From: Thermosinus carboxydivorans Nor1 | GTDB taxonomy: Bacteria; Bacillota; Negativicutes; Sporomusales; Thermosinaceae | Length of the DNA: 64,000 nt | NCBI RefSeq assembly: GCF_000169155.1 | Contig: NZ_AAWL01000011.1 | Span: 28,499 to 92,498 of the forward strand | Direction: 5' to 3' | In this document: positions 9,796-18,707 of the stretch, piece by piece | Numbering within the stretch: the stretch's first letter is position 1 | Layout of the letters: every line of letters starts with the position of its first letter | Program-made: the position numbers and the translations under genes | The notes under the pieces: model-generated | Seen by the model: the letters and a program-made list of their open reading frames with translations, nothing else | Database searches by the model: none | What the model was told of the DNA's origin: nothing

Positions 9796-9819
9796 AGAGG
9801 CGGAAGGGCCTCTTTTTTT
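9796..9819 (+). terminator. Rho-independent terminator
   Basis: AGAGGC (9796-9801) pairs with GCCTCT (9808-9813), followed by a run of seven T residues. It ends the gene at 9209-9787. Confidence 0.8.
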
Positions 9820-9911
9820 GCTGCCAGAACTTTTGCCGCCACAAAAAGCGTACTCTATCGAGAGTATCCGAACATTATTAGGACAATCAAGATAATCATT
9901 CGAAATTTTTA

Positions 9912-9940
9912 TTGACACCCCTGCCGGTAGATGCTATTAT
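9912..9940 (+). promoter_or_regulatory. Sigma-A promoter of the FAD dehydrogenase gene
   Basis: TTGACA (9912-9917), a 17-bp spacer, then TATTAT (9935-9940). It is an almost consensus promoter, about 110 bp before the start codon. Confidence 0.85.
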
Positions 9941-9972
9941 TATCAAGGGAAAAACTGTGCAGTATCTCCCCG

Positions 9973-10013
9973 ACTCAAATAGAAGCCCACTGGCTGCTGT
10001 TTGAGTTATTTTT
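9973..10013 (+). terminator. Attenuator-like hairpin in leader
   Basis: A 10-bp stem (9973-9982 with 9997-10006, one G-T pair) is topped by AGCC-CACT-GGCT and followed by a T-rich run (10006-10013). It lies between a strong promoter and the start at 10054, so it could terminate early transcripts. No known riboswitch class was recognised. Confidence 0.5.
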
Positions 10014-10053
10014 GTGGGTCAGGGTAGAATAATTAACCAGGGGAGTGATAACC

Positions 10054-11445
10054 ATGAAACAATATGACGTTATCGTTATTGGCGCTGGTCCAGCCGGGAT
10101 TTTCACCGGACTTGAGCTGGCTGGTTCAGGACTGGACGTGCTGATTATCGAAAAAGGACGTGACATTAGCTCACGTCGGTGCCCCAAAAATTTGATGTAT
10201 AAAACCTGCGTGAACTGCAAGCCCTGCGATATTCTCTGCGGCTGGGGCGGCGCCGGCGCGTTCAGCGATGGCAAGCTGACCCTGACGACCGAATTCGGCG
10301 GCATGCTTGATGCCTATATAGAAAAAAGCAAAGTTTCCGAGCTAATCCACTATGTGGACCAAATATATGTAAAATTCGGCGGGCCGCAAAAAGTCTACGG
10401 CGATGAGAACAAGGAAGAAATTCGCCGCATCCAGCGCGTGGCGGCGGCGGCCGACCTTAGTTTCGTGCCGGCCCGCATTCGGCATCTTGGCACTGACAAC
10501 AACTTTGAAATCCTCAGCCGTATGCGCGAATACCTGAGCGATAAATGCGAAATCCGCACCAGCACGGCGGTGGAGTCCATCATAGTAGAAAGCGGCAAGT
10601 ATGTTGGTGTGGAATTGGCCGGCGGCGAAATTATTAAGAGCAAATACCTGGTGGCCGCACCAGGACGCGAAGGCGCCGAGTGGTTTGTCGGCCAGGCGCA
10701 AAAACTGGGCCTGTCGCTGGTCACCAATCCGGTCGACATCGGGGTGCGCGTCGAACTGCCGGCGGTCGTGATGGAACACATCACCGACATCGTCTACGAG
10801 TCCAAACTGGTGTATTATACCAAGTCCTTTGACGACCGCGTGCGCACCTTCTGCATGAACCCCTACGGCGAGGTTGTGACCGAAAATAACGCCGGCCTGA
10901 TTACCGTTAATGGCCACAGCTACGCCACCAAGAAAACCAATAACACCAACTTTGCCTTGCTGGTGTCCAAGAGCTTTACCGAACCGTTTAAGGAGCCAAT
11001 TGCCTACGGCAAGTCCATTGCCCGCCTGGCAAACATGCTGGGGGGCGGGGTCATTGTGCAACGTCTGGGCGACCTCCTCGACGGCCGCCGCTCCACCCCT
11101 GAGCGGATTAACCGCGGCCTGGTAGAGCCTACTCTCAAGGATGCTACGCCTGGCGACCTCAGCCTGGTGCTGCCGTACCGTCACCTGGTAGCAATCACCG
11201 AGATGCTTGAGGCGCTCGATAAGGTGGCGCCTGGCGTCAATTCCCGCCACACCTTGCTATACGGGGTGGAAGTGAAATTCTATTCTTCCCGCTTGGAACT
11301 AAATAGTGTCCTGGAAAGCCAAATCCCCAACTTTTTTGCTATCGGCGACGGCGCCGGCGTGACGCGCGGCCTGGCTCAGGCGTCGGCGGCGGGTGTAGTT
11401 GTCGCCCGAGAGATTATGGCCCGCGAAGGCAAAAAGCAAGGTTAA
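10054..11445 (+). CDS. FAD-dependent dehydrogenase (COG2509 type)
   Basis: Flavoprotein of 463 residues with an N-terminal dinucleotide-binding motif (VIGAGPAGIF) and the family's Cys-rich signature, CPKNLMYKTCVNCKPCDILC near residues 47-66, followed by GWGGAGAFSDGKL. A second FAD contact, FFAIGDGAGVTRG, lies near the C-terminus. The family is called an uncharacterised FAD-dependent dehydrogenase, and its substrate is unknown. The ATG at 10054 follows AGGGGAG; an ATG at 10045 is closer than ideal. It has its own promoter and leader hairpin and lies 33 bp upstream of purB. Confidence 0.85.
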   Translation: MKQYDVIVIGAGPAGIFTGLELAGSGLDVLIIEKGRDISSRRCPKNLMYKTCVNCKPCDILCGWGGAGAFSDGKLTLTTEFGGMLDAYIEKSKVSELIHYVDQIYVKFGGPQKVYGDENKEEIRRIQRVAAAADLSFVPARIRHLGTDNNFEILSRMREYLSDKCEIRTSTAVESIIVESGKYVGVELAGGEIIKSKYLVAAPGREGAEWFVGQAQKLGLSLVTNPVDIGVRVELPAVVMEHITDIVYESKLVYYTKSFDDRVRTFCMNPYGEVVTENNAGLITVNGHSYATKKTNNTNFALLVSKSFTEPFKEPIAYGKSIARLANMLGGGVIVQRLGDLLDGRRSTPERINRGLVEPTLKDATPGDLSLVLPYRHLVAITEMLEALDKVAPGVNSRHTLLYGVEVKFYSSRLELNSVLESQIPNFFAIGDGAGVTRGLAQASAAGVVVAREIMAREGKKQG

Positions 11446-11478
11446 CCTACGGCAACTAATGAACAAGGAGTGGGTTTG

Positions 11479-12771
11479 ATGATTAAGCGTTACACTTTCC
11501 CCGAAATGGGACGCATCTGGACCGACGAAAACGAGTTCCAGACGATGTTAGACATTGAAATTTACGCGTGTGAAGCCATGGCCGAGCTGGGCCAGATTCC
11601 GGCCGAGGTCGTACCGGTCATCCGCGAGCGGGCCAAGTTTTCCGTCGAGCGCATCCGCGAAATCGAGAAAGAAACGCGCCATGACATTCTCGCTTTTCTG
11701 CAGGCGGTGGCCGAAAATGTCGGCGATGAGGCCAAATATATTCACATGGGCTTAACCTCCAGCGATGTCAAGGATACCGCTCTGGGTTACATGATGAAGC
11801 AAGCGGCGGACATCATCATCGCCGACCTGGAACAGTTGCGGGAAGTACTGCGCCGCCGCGCCGCCGAGCATAAGTACACCGTCATGATCGGCCGGACTCA
11901 TGGCATCCATGCCGAGCCGGTTACATTAGGCCTTAAGTTTGCCCTTTGGCTGGATGAGACGGAGCGCAATATTGAGCGGGTGAAACGGGCTCGGTCCGCC
12001 GTTGCTGTCGGTAAACTGTCGGGCGCCGTCGGCACCTATGCCAATATCGACCCCCGCGTCGAGGCTTATGTGTGCGAAAAAATGGGTCTAACGCCGGCCA
12101 AACTGGCAACCCAGGTTATTCAGCGCGACCGCCACGCCGAATTTTTAACCACCCTGGCGGTGGTCGCCAGCTCACTGGATAAATTTGCTACCGAAATCCG
12201 CAACCTCCAGCGTACCGATATCCGCGAGGTGGAGGAATACTTCCACCCCGGCCAAAAAGGCTCGTCGGCCATGCCGCACAAACGCAACCCCATCACCTGC
12301 GAGCGGGTGAGCGGTCTGGCGCGGCTGGTGCGCAGCAACGCCATGGCGGCGCTGGAAAACGTCGCCCTGTGGCATGAGCGCGATATCAGCCATTCTTCGG
12401 TAGAGCGCGTAATCCTGCCGGACAGCACCATTTTAGTGGACTACATGCTGCGCATTTTCGCCGACATCGTTGATAAACTCTTAGTCTATCCCGAGGCGAT
12501 GCTGGCCAATATGAACAAGACGGGCGGGCTGATTTTCAGTCAGCGCGTATTGCTTGCCCTTGTCAACAAGGGTGTTGCCCGGGAAGAGGCCTACCGCTGG
12601 GTGCAGCGCAATGCCATGGCCCGCTGGCTAGAGGGCCAAGACTTCAAAACCAATATTATCAACGACCCGGATATTAAGAAATATCTCACGGCGGAGGAAA
12701 TTGCCGACTGCTTTGATTACCGCTATCACCTCCGGCATGTGGATACCATCATGGCCCGGTTTGGGCTGTAA
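11479..12771 (+). CDS. purB: Adenylosuccinate lyase
   Basis: Fumarase/aspartase-superfamily enzyme of 430 residues that cleaves SAICAR and adenylosuccinate in purine synthesis. Diagnostic segments are [23 protein letters not shown] and the signature [11 protein letters not shown] near residue 261. The ATG at 11479 is chosen, with AAGGAG at 11465-11470; a GTG at 11470 lies inside that site. The next gene, purA, catalyses the preceding step to AMP and begins 29 bp downstream, so both are likely one transcript. Confidence 0.97.
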   Translation: MIKRYTFPEMGRIWTDENEFQTMLDIEIYACEAMAELGQIPAEVVPVIRERAKFSVERIREIEKETRHDILAFLQAVAENVGDEAKYIHMGLTSSDVKDTALGYMMKQAADIIIADLEQLREVLRRRAAEHKYTVMIGRTHGIHAEPVTLGLKFALWLDETERNIERVKRARSAVAVGKLSGAVGTYANIDPRVEAYVCEKMGLTPAKLATQVIQRDRHAEFLTTLAVVASSLDKFATEIRNLQRTDIREVEEYFHPGQKGSSAMPHKRNPITCERVSGLARLVRSNAMAALENVALWHERDISHSSVERVILPDSTILVDYMLRIFADIVDKLLVYPEAMLANMNKTGGLIFSQRVLLALVNKGVAREEAYRWVQRNAMARWLEGQDFKTNIINDPDIKKYLTAEEIADCFDYRYHLRHVDTIMARFGL

Positions 12772-12800
12772 CGAATATGCTTTTGAAGGGAATGAGACAT

Positions 12801-14084
12801 GTGTCAGCAGTCGTCGTTATCGGCACCCAGTGGGGTGACGAGGGGAAAGGCAAAATCGTAGATTTTCTGGCCGAAAAAGCCGATGTGGTTGTCCGCTACC
12901 AGGGCGGCAACAACGCCGGCCACACCGTCATGGTAGGCGGCAACGAATTTAAGCTCCATTTGCTGCCTTCCGGCATTCTCTATCCCGGCAAACTTTGCGT
13001 CGTCGGCAACGGGGTCGTCATCGACCCAGCCGTGATGATTAAGGAACTTCGCGGCATGCAGGAGAAGGGTATCGATACTTCTGGGCTCAGGGTGTCCAAC
13101 CGCGCCCATGTCATTATGCCCTATCACCGGCTGCTGGACGAAGTGGAAGAAGAATATCGCGGTGAGCACAAAATCGGCACCACGAAGCGCGGCATCGGCC
13201 CCTGCTATATGGACAAAAACGCCCGCAGCGGCATCCGCATGGTCGACCTCCTGGATGAAAAGGAATTCAGCGAAAAGCTGGAACGCAACCTCGAGGCCAA
13301 GAATCACCTTCTTCGCGCCGTCTATGGCGTGGAGGGCTTTGACTACCAGCAAGTAAAGGAAGAATATCTCGGCTATGCCGAAATTCTCCGGCCTTATGTC
13401 ACTGATACGGCCGTCGTCCTCAATGACGCAATAAGCGCCGGGAAGAAAGTGCTGTTTGAAGGCGCGCAGGCAACCCTGCTCGACCTTGATCACGGCACCT
13501 ATCCCTATGTTACTTCTTCCCATCCCATTGCCGGCGGCGCCTGCATTGGCGCCGGCATTGGCCCGAAAAAGATCAGCAAAGTTATCGGCGTCGTCAAGGC
13601 CTATAGCACCCGGGTGGGTGAAGGGCCGTTCCCGACCGAGCTCAAAGACGAAATCGGCGATCTCATCCGCGAACGCGGCCGCGAATACGGCACCACCACC
13701 GGTCGGCCTCGCCGCTGCGGCTGGCTGGACGCGGCCATCGTGCGTTACGCGGGCATCCTAAGCGGCATTGATTATATGGCCATTACCCGTCTTGACATCC
13801 TGGACGGCATCAAAACCCTTAAGCTGTGCGTCGGCTATAAATATAAAGGCGAAGTGCTAAAAGAGTTTCCCGCCAGCCTCAAAGTGCTGGCCCAGGTTGA
13901 ACCCATCTACGAGGAAATGCCGGGCTGGGAAGAGTCGATCAGCGCTATCCGCGCCTATGACGACCTGCCGGTCAACTGCCGCCGCTATATCGAGCGGCTG
14001 AGCGAAGTCGTCGGCATTGAAATTGGGATCGTTTCCGTAGGCCCGCGCCGCGATCAGACGATTATTTTGCATGATATGTTTTAA
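12801..14084 (+). CDS. purA: Adenylosuccinate synthetase
   Basis: GTP-dependent enzyme of 427 residues that converts IMP and aspartate to adenylosuccinate. The P-loop-like [11 protein letters not shown] is at residues 8-18, with GNNAGHT following and the [14 protein letters not shown] segment later. The GTG at 12801 gives the conserved start and family length, with GAAGGGA at 12785-12791; an in-frame ATG at 12792 adds three residues and cannot be excluded. A convergent terminator follows the stop. Confidence 0.97.
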   Translation: MSAVVVIGTQWGDEGKGKIVDFLAEKADVVVRYQGGNNAGHTVMVGGNEFKLHLLPSGILYPGKLCVVGNGVVIDPAVMIKELRGMQEKGIDTSGLRVSNRAHVIMPYHRLLDEVEEEYRGEHKIGTTKRGIGPCYMDKNARSGIRMVDLLDEKEFSEKLERNLEAKNHLLRAVYGVEGFDYQQVKEEYLGYAEILRPYVTDTAVVLNDAISAGKKVLFEGAQATLLDLDHGTYPYVTSSHPIAGGACIGAGIGPKKISKVIGVVKAYSTRVGEGPFPTELKDEIGDLIRERGREYGTTTGRPRRCGWLDAAIVRYAGILSGIDYMAITRLDILDGIKTLKLCVGYKYKGEVLKEFPASLKVLAQVEPIYEEMPGWEESISAIRAYDDLPVNCRRYIERLSEVVGIEIGIVSVGPRRDQTIILHDMF

Positions 14085-14096
14085 GTCATTGGTCAA

Positions 14097-14131
14097 CCCC
14101 TGCTGCTTGGGCGGTGCTCACCCAGCAGGGG
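14097..14131. terminator. Convergent terminator between purA and the EamA gene
   Basis: CCCCTGCTG (14097-14105) pairs perfectly with CAGCAGGGG (14123-14131), followed by a short T-rich tract. It overlaps the last codons of the gene on the other strand. Confidence 0.65.
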
Positions 14132-14966
14132 TATCTATTTTGCTTTTACAGGCGTCAAAAAAGTAGCCGCCAATCACAGCGAATAGTACGATAGCGCCGC
14201 CGATTAACGAGTAGCGTCCTGGTATTTCGCCAAGAAAAAGAAACACCCAGATGGGATTTAAAATCGGTTCAATCGATGTGACAAGGGTGGCTTCCAGGGC
14301 GCGCACATGGCGGATGGCATGGGTGTAGATGACATACGCTAGGCCAAGCTGGAAGACGCCGAGCGCCAATATTATCGAAAGATTAAAGACTGTTACGGTG
14401 ATGCCAGGGAGCGCAGGCAGGCTTAGCAAAAAAGTCAGAATGTTCCCCAGCAGGACCGACCCGAAAGGGGGGCGGTCCTTTTGCATCCGCGTAAAAATAA
14501 CGAACAACGCAAAACTTATGCCGCTGACTACGCCCAATATATTGCCCAACAGGCCGCCGGCCGATACTTTATCAAGAAAGAAAAAAGCCATTCCGCCCAA
14601 AACCAAAACAATAGTCAAGAGGTCCCGGCGGGTAACTTTTTCGTGGAGCAGCCAGCCGCTCAGCAGGGCTACATATAAGGGGGCGGTGTACTGCAGCAGG
14701 ATGGCGTTGGCGGCGGTTGTCAGCTTGGTAGCCGCTACGAAGCTGCTGACCATGCCGCAATAGAAAGCGGCACCGGCCAGCTGTTGTTTGGAAAAGATGA
14801 AGGCTTCTCGGCGAAATGCTAACCAGATGACAATGGCGGCAATAAGGCTGCGCAGACCGGCAATAGCCAGCGGGGGCCAGGCGACCGATTTTACCAATAC
14901 TCCTCCGCTGCTCCACAATACCGCGGCAAGGGCGAGAAAAAACAGCGAATTTCGGGTATTGATCAT
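14118..14966 (-). CDS. EamA/DMT family transporter
   Basis: Drug/metabolite superfamily exporter of 282 residues with ten hydrophobic segments arranged as two EamA repeats; the first begins LFFLALAAVLWSSGG. The C-terminal repeat ends with the usual EPILNPIWVFLFLGE motif. Substrate is unknown; amino acids or related metabolites are common for the family. The ATG at 14966 is preferred because extending to 15080 adds a basic, non-family leader. It is divergent from the LivK-type lipoprotein gene. Confidence 0.85.
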   Translation of the reverse strand: MINTRNSLFFLALAAVLWSSGGVLVKSVAWPPLAIAGLRSLIAAIVIWLAFRREAFIFSKQQLAGAAFYCGMVSSFVAATKLTTAANAILLQYTAPLYVALLSGWLLHEKVTRRDLLTIVLVLGGMAFFFLDKVSAGGLLGNILGVVSGISFALFVIFTRMQKDRPPFGSVLLGNILTFLLSLPALPGITVTVFNLSIILALGVFQLGLAYVIYTHAIRHVRALEATLVTSIEPILNPIWVFLFLGEIPGRYSLIGGAIVLFAVIGGYFFDACKSKIDTPAG

Positions 14967-15073
14967 GATTTTCACAACCTTTACAGTCAATTTTTTAGAT
15001 ATAAATGTATTAAATATTTGGGAGAAAAAGGAATAACCCTTTTGTTCTAATATTGCGTAAATTTTAAAATACC

Positions 15074-15101
15074 TTGCCAAAACAGGAAAAACTAGTATAA
15101 T
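15074..15101 (+). promoter_or_regulatory. Sigma-A promoter of the LivK-type gene
   Basis: TTGCCA (15074-15079), a 16-bp spacer, then TATAAT (15096-15101). It predicts a leader of about 165 nt containing the hairpin at 15143-15192. Confidence 0.65.
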
Positions 15102-15142
15102 TATTAATCAAAATATAATCACATATCCCCCAAGCAGGGTGG

Positions 15143-15192
15143 CTTTTTAAGAATGGCTTAGCCGCGAGCCCATTCTTAAAAAGCTTTTTTTG
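15143..15192 (+). terminator. Leader terminator/attenuator hairpin
   Basis: CTTTTTAAGAATGG (15143-15156) pairs perfectly with 15170-15183 and is followed by CTTTTTTTG. It sits upstream of the ribosome-binding site, so it probably attenuates transcription of the binding-protein gene or ends a short RNA of about 85 nt. Confidence 0.65.
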
Positions 15193-15273
15193 TTTTTAGG
15201 AGGTGGAAACCAGAAAAATTGTCGCCGCTAATAACCGATAAAATGATGAAAAATTAAGAAAGGACGGGTGGCT

Positions 15274-16446
15274 ATGGGTAAGTTCAAGTTCGCGCGCATT
15301 CTCGGCGTCTTGGCGGTAGTAGCCTTGGTGGCCGTGCTGGCCGGTGGCTGCGATGGGGCCAACACTGCTAAGGAAATAAAAATCGGAGTGGTTTATGAGC
15401 TAACTGGCAATACCGCTTCTTTTGGCACGGCCGCTGCTAATGGCGCCAAGCTGGCCTTTAAGGAAATTAATGCCAAAGGCGGAATATTAGGTAAACAAGT
15501 GCAGCTAGTAATAGCTGACAACAAAAGCGAGCCGTCAGAGTCGGCAAACGCCATGACCAAAGTTATAACTCAGGATAAAGTCGTGGCCGTGACTGGTTTT
15601 ACTACCAGTTCCAACGGCATTGCCGCCTCTAATGTCGCTGAGTCGTATAAAATTCCCTTTGTGGCGGCAGCTACCACCAACCCCAAAGTTACGGTGGACG
15701 AAAATACCGGCAAGGTGAAAGATTATACTTTTCGCGTCTGTTTTATCGACCCGTTCCAGGGGACAGTCGGCGCCAACTTTGCTTTAAACACCCTTAAAGT
15801 AAAGAAGGTAGCCATTCTTATTGACAACAGCAGCGACTATAGCAAGGGGCTTGCCAAATTTTTTAAGGATGCCTTTGTTAAAGGTGGCGGCGTAATCGTA
15901 GCCGAAGAGGCGTATTTACAGAAAGATCAGGACTTTAAGACCGTGCTGACCAAGATTAAAGTCGCCGGCCCGGAAATGATCTATGTGCCGGGATATTACG
16001 AAGAAGTAGGTAAAATCATCAAACAAGGGCGCGAGTTGGGCATTACCGTTCCGTTTGTCGGCGGCGACGGTTGGGATTCGCCCAAACTGCCCGAAATTGC
16101 CGGCGCGGCTAATTTAAACGGCACATATTTTACTAATCATTATTCCGTTGAAGATACCAGCCCCAAATCGAAGGCCTTTGTGGAAGCATACCAGAAAGAA
16201 TACGGCCAACTACCGGATGCTATGGCCGTATTGGGTTATGATGCGGCCTATGTGCTTGCTGATGCAATAAAACGGGCCGGTAGTACCGATCCGGCTAAAA
16301 TCCGGGAAGCGCTTGCTGCAACGAAGGACTTTGACGGGGTTACCGGCAAGCTGACGCTTAACGCCACGCATGATGCCGTGAAGAGCGCCGTAATCATCGA
16401 ATTTAAAGACGGCAAACAAGTATATCGCGCTACTGTCAATCCTTGA
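15274..16446 (+). CDS. ABC transporter substrate-binding lipoprotein, LivK type
   Basis: Periplasmic-binding-protein-fold (Peripla_BP_6) lipoprotein of 390 residues, typical of branched-chain or other amino-acid ABC importers. The N-terminus has a signal peptide ending in LAGGC, with lipidation expected at that Cys near residue 26. The mature part begins with the family strand IKIGVVYELTGNTASFG. No permease or ATPase genes (livHMGF) are adjacent, so it is an orphan component. The ATG at 15274 is taken, with AAGGA at 15259-15263; GTG 15268 is possible. A strong terminator follows. Confidence 0.88.
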   Translation: MGKFKFARILGVLAVVALVAVLAGGCDGANTAKEIKIGVVYELTGNTASFGTAAANGAKLAFKEINAKGGILGKQVQLVIADNKSEPSESANAMTKVITQDKVVAVTGFTTSSNGIAASNVAESYKIPFVAAATTNPKVTVDENTGKVKDYTFRVCFIDPFQGTVGANFALNTLKVKKVAILIDNSSDYSKGLAKFFKDAFVKGGGVIVAEEAYLQKDQDFKTVLTKIKVAGPEMIYVPGYYEEVGKIIKQGRELGITVPFVGGDGWDSPKLPEIAGAANLNGTYFTNHYSVEDTSPKSKAFVEAYQKEYGQLPDAMAVLGYDAAYVLADAIKRAGSTDPAKIREALAATKDFDGVTGKLTLNATHDAVKSAVIIEFKDGKQVYRATVNP

Positions 16447-16447
16447 T

Positions 16448-16490
16448 GGCATTAAAGACCGCCTATCCGGCGGTCTTTAATGCCTGTTTG
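16448..16490 (+). terminator. Rho-independent terminator
   Basis: A perfect 16-bp stem (16448-16463 with 16469-16484) around TATCC is followed by TGTTTGT. It ends the binding-protein transcript. Confidence 0.8.
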
Positions 16491-16524
16491 TCAAATAAAT
16501 TGCAATTAGCGGGAGTGACGCCAA

Positions 16525-18252
16525 ATGGCGGTAAAAAGCGTAGTGGGCGATATTGCCATGGGCAGGGCGATGGTCGTGTCGCGGGATATTGCGCCGGAGG
16601 AAGCGCGGCGGCTAATCGCGGTAGGCGGCTATGCCGCTCTTGTTACTAATGTTGATGGGAAATGGTGCTATTTGGCCGGCAAAATCGGCGAGGCCGCCGA
16701 CGGCGCTGAGCTGTCCTGGGCGCCGCTAGTGGCCCGCAGCATCGACTTTTTGGCGCAGGAGCTGGCAGAGGCCGTCGGGACGCTAGCCGCGGCGCCGGTG
16801 TTGATATTAGCTCAAAATAACGTTCCAGTGGGAATATATACGCCGCAGATCCTAATTTGCGGTCTGTGGGAACAATTCCGCCGCCAGCAAGCCGTGTTGA
16901 CAGCGGTAGCCGATATTGTCGGCGAAGCATTGACTGTTGTCGATACTTCCGGCAAAGTGAGTCTGTGGAATAAACGCGCCGAACAGCTTTACGGCATTGC
17001 GCCGGAGATGATTTTAGGCCATCCCATTGAAGAGTTTTTTTCCAACCTGATCATCACCGCTGTTTTAGCCTCGTCGCAAGCGATCAGCGATAAATATCAC
17101 CAGCCGAAACCTGGTGCGCATGTCCTCATCAACGCTGCGCCAATTTGTTGTGACGGCAGCATAATTGGCAGCATTGCCGCTGAACGCGATATAACCGAGA
17201 TAGTTAATTTAACACAGCAACTTTGTGCTACAAATGCGAAAGTAATGTCGCTTAAGCGAGAAATAAAAGAGATTAATGCTCAGCCTGATCCGTTTGCCGC
17301 TATTTGCGGGCACAATACCGTATTGCGTCAGGAAATAGCGACGGCGCGTAAAATAGCCATCTCCAGTGTCCCGGTGCTAATCCGAGGGGAAAGCGGCACT
17401 GGCAAAGAAGTTTTTGCCAGGGCGATTCATACGGCTAGCCGCCGGCGCGGCCCGTTTGTGGTGGTAAATTGCGGCGCCATACCGCCAACGTTGTTTGAAA
17501 GCGAGTTTTTCGGCTATCAGCCGGGGGCTTTTACCGGCGCGGATAAAAAGGGCAAGCCGGGCCTATTTGAGTTGGCGCATGGCGGCACGCTGTTTTTGGA
17601 TGAAATTGGCGAACTGCCGAAAGAGATGCAGGTAAAGCTGCTTAGAGTCTTGCAGGACAAAAGCTTTTATCGCGTTGGCGGCGACCGGCCGGTGCAGGTG
17701 GATGTGCGGATTATTGCGGCTACCCACCGCAACCTTGAAGCAATGATTGAGCAGCAGGAATTTCGGCATGATTTATATTACCGGCTTAATGTAGTTTCGC
17801 TGTATTTGCCGCCGCTGCGCCAACGCCGCGATGATATTCCTGAATTGGTGCATCGCGGCATTCAACAGTTTGCTTCCCTGCATGGCCGGGAGATTGTCAA
17901 AGTAGAGCCGGAAGTTATGGCGGTATTTCTAGAATATGACTGGCCGGGCAATGTCCGCGAATTATACAACGTATTAGAGCGACTGGTGATATTAGCGGAT
18001 GGCGGGGTGTTGAAGTTTGCCGATCTGCCGGCTGATTTACAGCAATTTGGCTTACTTTTGCCGAAAAAAATAAATCTGACAGCGGCGCAGAATTTGCCGG
18101 CAGCTACTGAGCGCATGGAACGGACAATTATCATGCAGGCGCTGGCGGCCGCTGGCTTTCGCAAGGCGCAAGCAGCGAAAAAGCTGGGGATCCCACGGAG
18201 TACGCTCTATTACAAAATGCAGCGGCTAGGTCTGAATACGTCAGAAACCTGA
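16525..18252 (+). CDS. Sigma-54-dependent activator, PAS-AAA+-Fis, RocR-like
   Basis: Enhancer-binding protein of 575 residues. An unrecognised N-terminal segment (1-115) precedes a PAS domain (about 120-235) and the AAA+ core with Walker A GESGTGKE near residue 291, the sigma-54 contact loop GAFTGA near 335 and Walker B GTLFLDEIGEL near 355. A Fis-type helix-turn-helix (KAQAAKKLGIPRSTLYYKM) ends the protein. All elements needed to activate sigma-54 are intact. It lies just upstream of dyads and a -24/-12 promoter serving the dehydrogenase-rocA cluster, so it is probably the RocR-like local activator. The sensed ligand is unknown. Confidence 0.9.
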   Translation: MAVKSVVGDIAMGRAMVVSRDIAPEEARRLIAVGGYAALVTNVDGKWCYLAGKIGEAADGAELSWAPLVARSIDFLAQELAEAVGTLAAAPVLILAQNNVPVGIYTPQILICGLWEQFRRQQAVLTAVADIVGEALTVVDTSGKVSLWNKRAEQLYGIAPEMILGHPIEEFFSNLIITAVLASSQAISDKYHQPKPGAHVLINAAPICCDGSIIGSIAAERDITEIVNLTQQLCATNAKVMSLKREIKEINAQPDPFAAICGHNTVLRQEIATARKIAISSVPVLIRGESGTGKEVFARAIHTASRRRGPFVVVNCGAIPPTLFESEFFGYQPGAFTGADKKGKPGLFELAHGGTLFLDEIGELPKEMQVKLLRVLQDKSFYRVGGDRPVQVDVRIIAATHRNLEAMIEQQEFRHDLYYRLNVVSLYLPPLRQRRDDIPELVHRGIQQFASLHGREIVKVEPEVMAVFLEYDWPGNVRELYNVLERLVILADGGVLKFADLPADLQQFGLLLPKKINLTAAQNLPAATERMERTIIMQALAAAGFRKAQAAKKLGIPRSTLYYKMQRLGLNTSET

Positions 18253-18308
18253 CAGAAACGTCGGTTTTCTGACGTATTTTCTTTGATTTTATGCCGTCAG
18301 TAACGTCA
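18235..18308 (+). promoter_or_regulatory. Dyads: terminator and candidate activator-binding sites
   Basis: Two dyads occur here: GTCAG-AAAC-CTGAC (18240-18253) and ACGTC...GACGT (18258-18275). Together they form a long imperfect hairpin (18235-18249 with 18263-18278) at the activator stop codon. Another GTCAG/CGTCA pair is at 18296-18308. They lie about 30-100 bp upstream of the -24 element, the usual place for enhancer sites. A terminator role for the hairpin is equally possible. Confidence 0.55.
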
Positions 18309-18336
18309 AATACCGGGCAGGCGCGAGTGAAAGAGT

Positions 18337-18352
18337 TGGCATGAATTTTGCA
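18337..18352 (+). promoter_or_regulatory. Sigma-54 (-24/-12) promoter
   Basis: TGGCAT (18337-18342), five bases, then TTGCA (18348-18352). The GG and GC doublets are exactly 12 bp apart, as required for RpoN. The start codon of the first dehydrogenase gene is 50 bp downstream. Confidence 0.85.
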
Positions 18353-18401
18353 ATTCAAAATAAATAGGCTAGGCAATTAATCCTAAGCGGAGGTGATGTC
18401 A

Positions 18402-18707
18402 ATGCGCCTGACGAGCCATCCCATTATTAGTTATCCCCAGCGACGTACGGTAGAGTTTACATTTAACGGTCAGCGGCTGCAAGGATTAGAAGGCGAGCCG
18501 ATTGCCGCCGCCTTGTATGCTGCCGGTATTCGTATTTTGCGGCACAGTCCACGGTCCGGGCGGCCGCGCGGCTTGTTTTGCGCCATCGGCAACTGTTCTT
18601 CCTGCCTGATGACGGTTGACGGTGTTCCTAACGTCCGGGTCTGCGTCGAGCCGCTGCGAGCCGGAATGGTAGTAATGACGCAGGAAGGGAAGGGGCGATT
18701 GGTGTGA
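18402..18707 (+). CDS. (2Fe-2S)-binding subunit of amino-acid dehydrogenase
   Basis: Small ferredoxin-like protein of 101 residues, related to the iron-sulfur domains of HcnA, heterotetrameric proline dehydrogenases and sarcosine oxidase alpha. The cluster ligands are Cys-x4-Cys-x2-Cys-x12-Cys (CAIGNCSSC then C). The ATG at 18402 follows a GCGGAGGTG site (18388-18396). It is the first gene behind the sigma-54 promoter, and its stop overlaps the next start (GTGA). Confidence 0.82.
   Translation: MRLTSHPIISYPQRRTVEFTFNGQRLQGLEGEPIAAALYAAGIRILRHSPRSGRPRGLFCAIGNCSSCLMTVDGVPNVRVCVEPLRAGMVVMTQEGKGRLV

Noticed and set aside
15136..15192. AGGGTGG followed by GCCGCG, reminiscent of a T-box leader
   Set aside because: In T-box RNAs the AGGGTGG and ACCGCG parts are contiguous and follow specifier stems. 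Here they are split by the hairpin arm and no Stem I is present.
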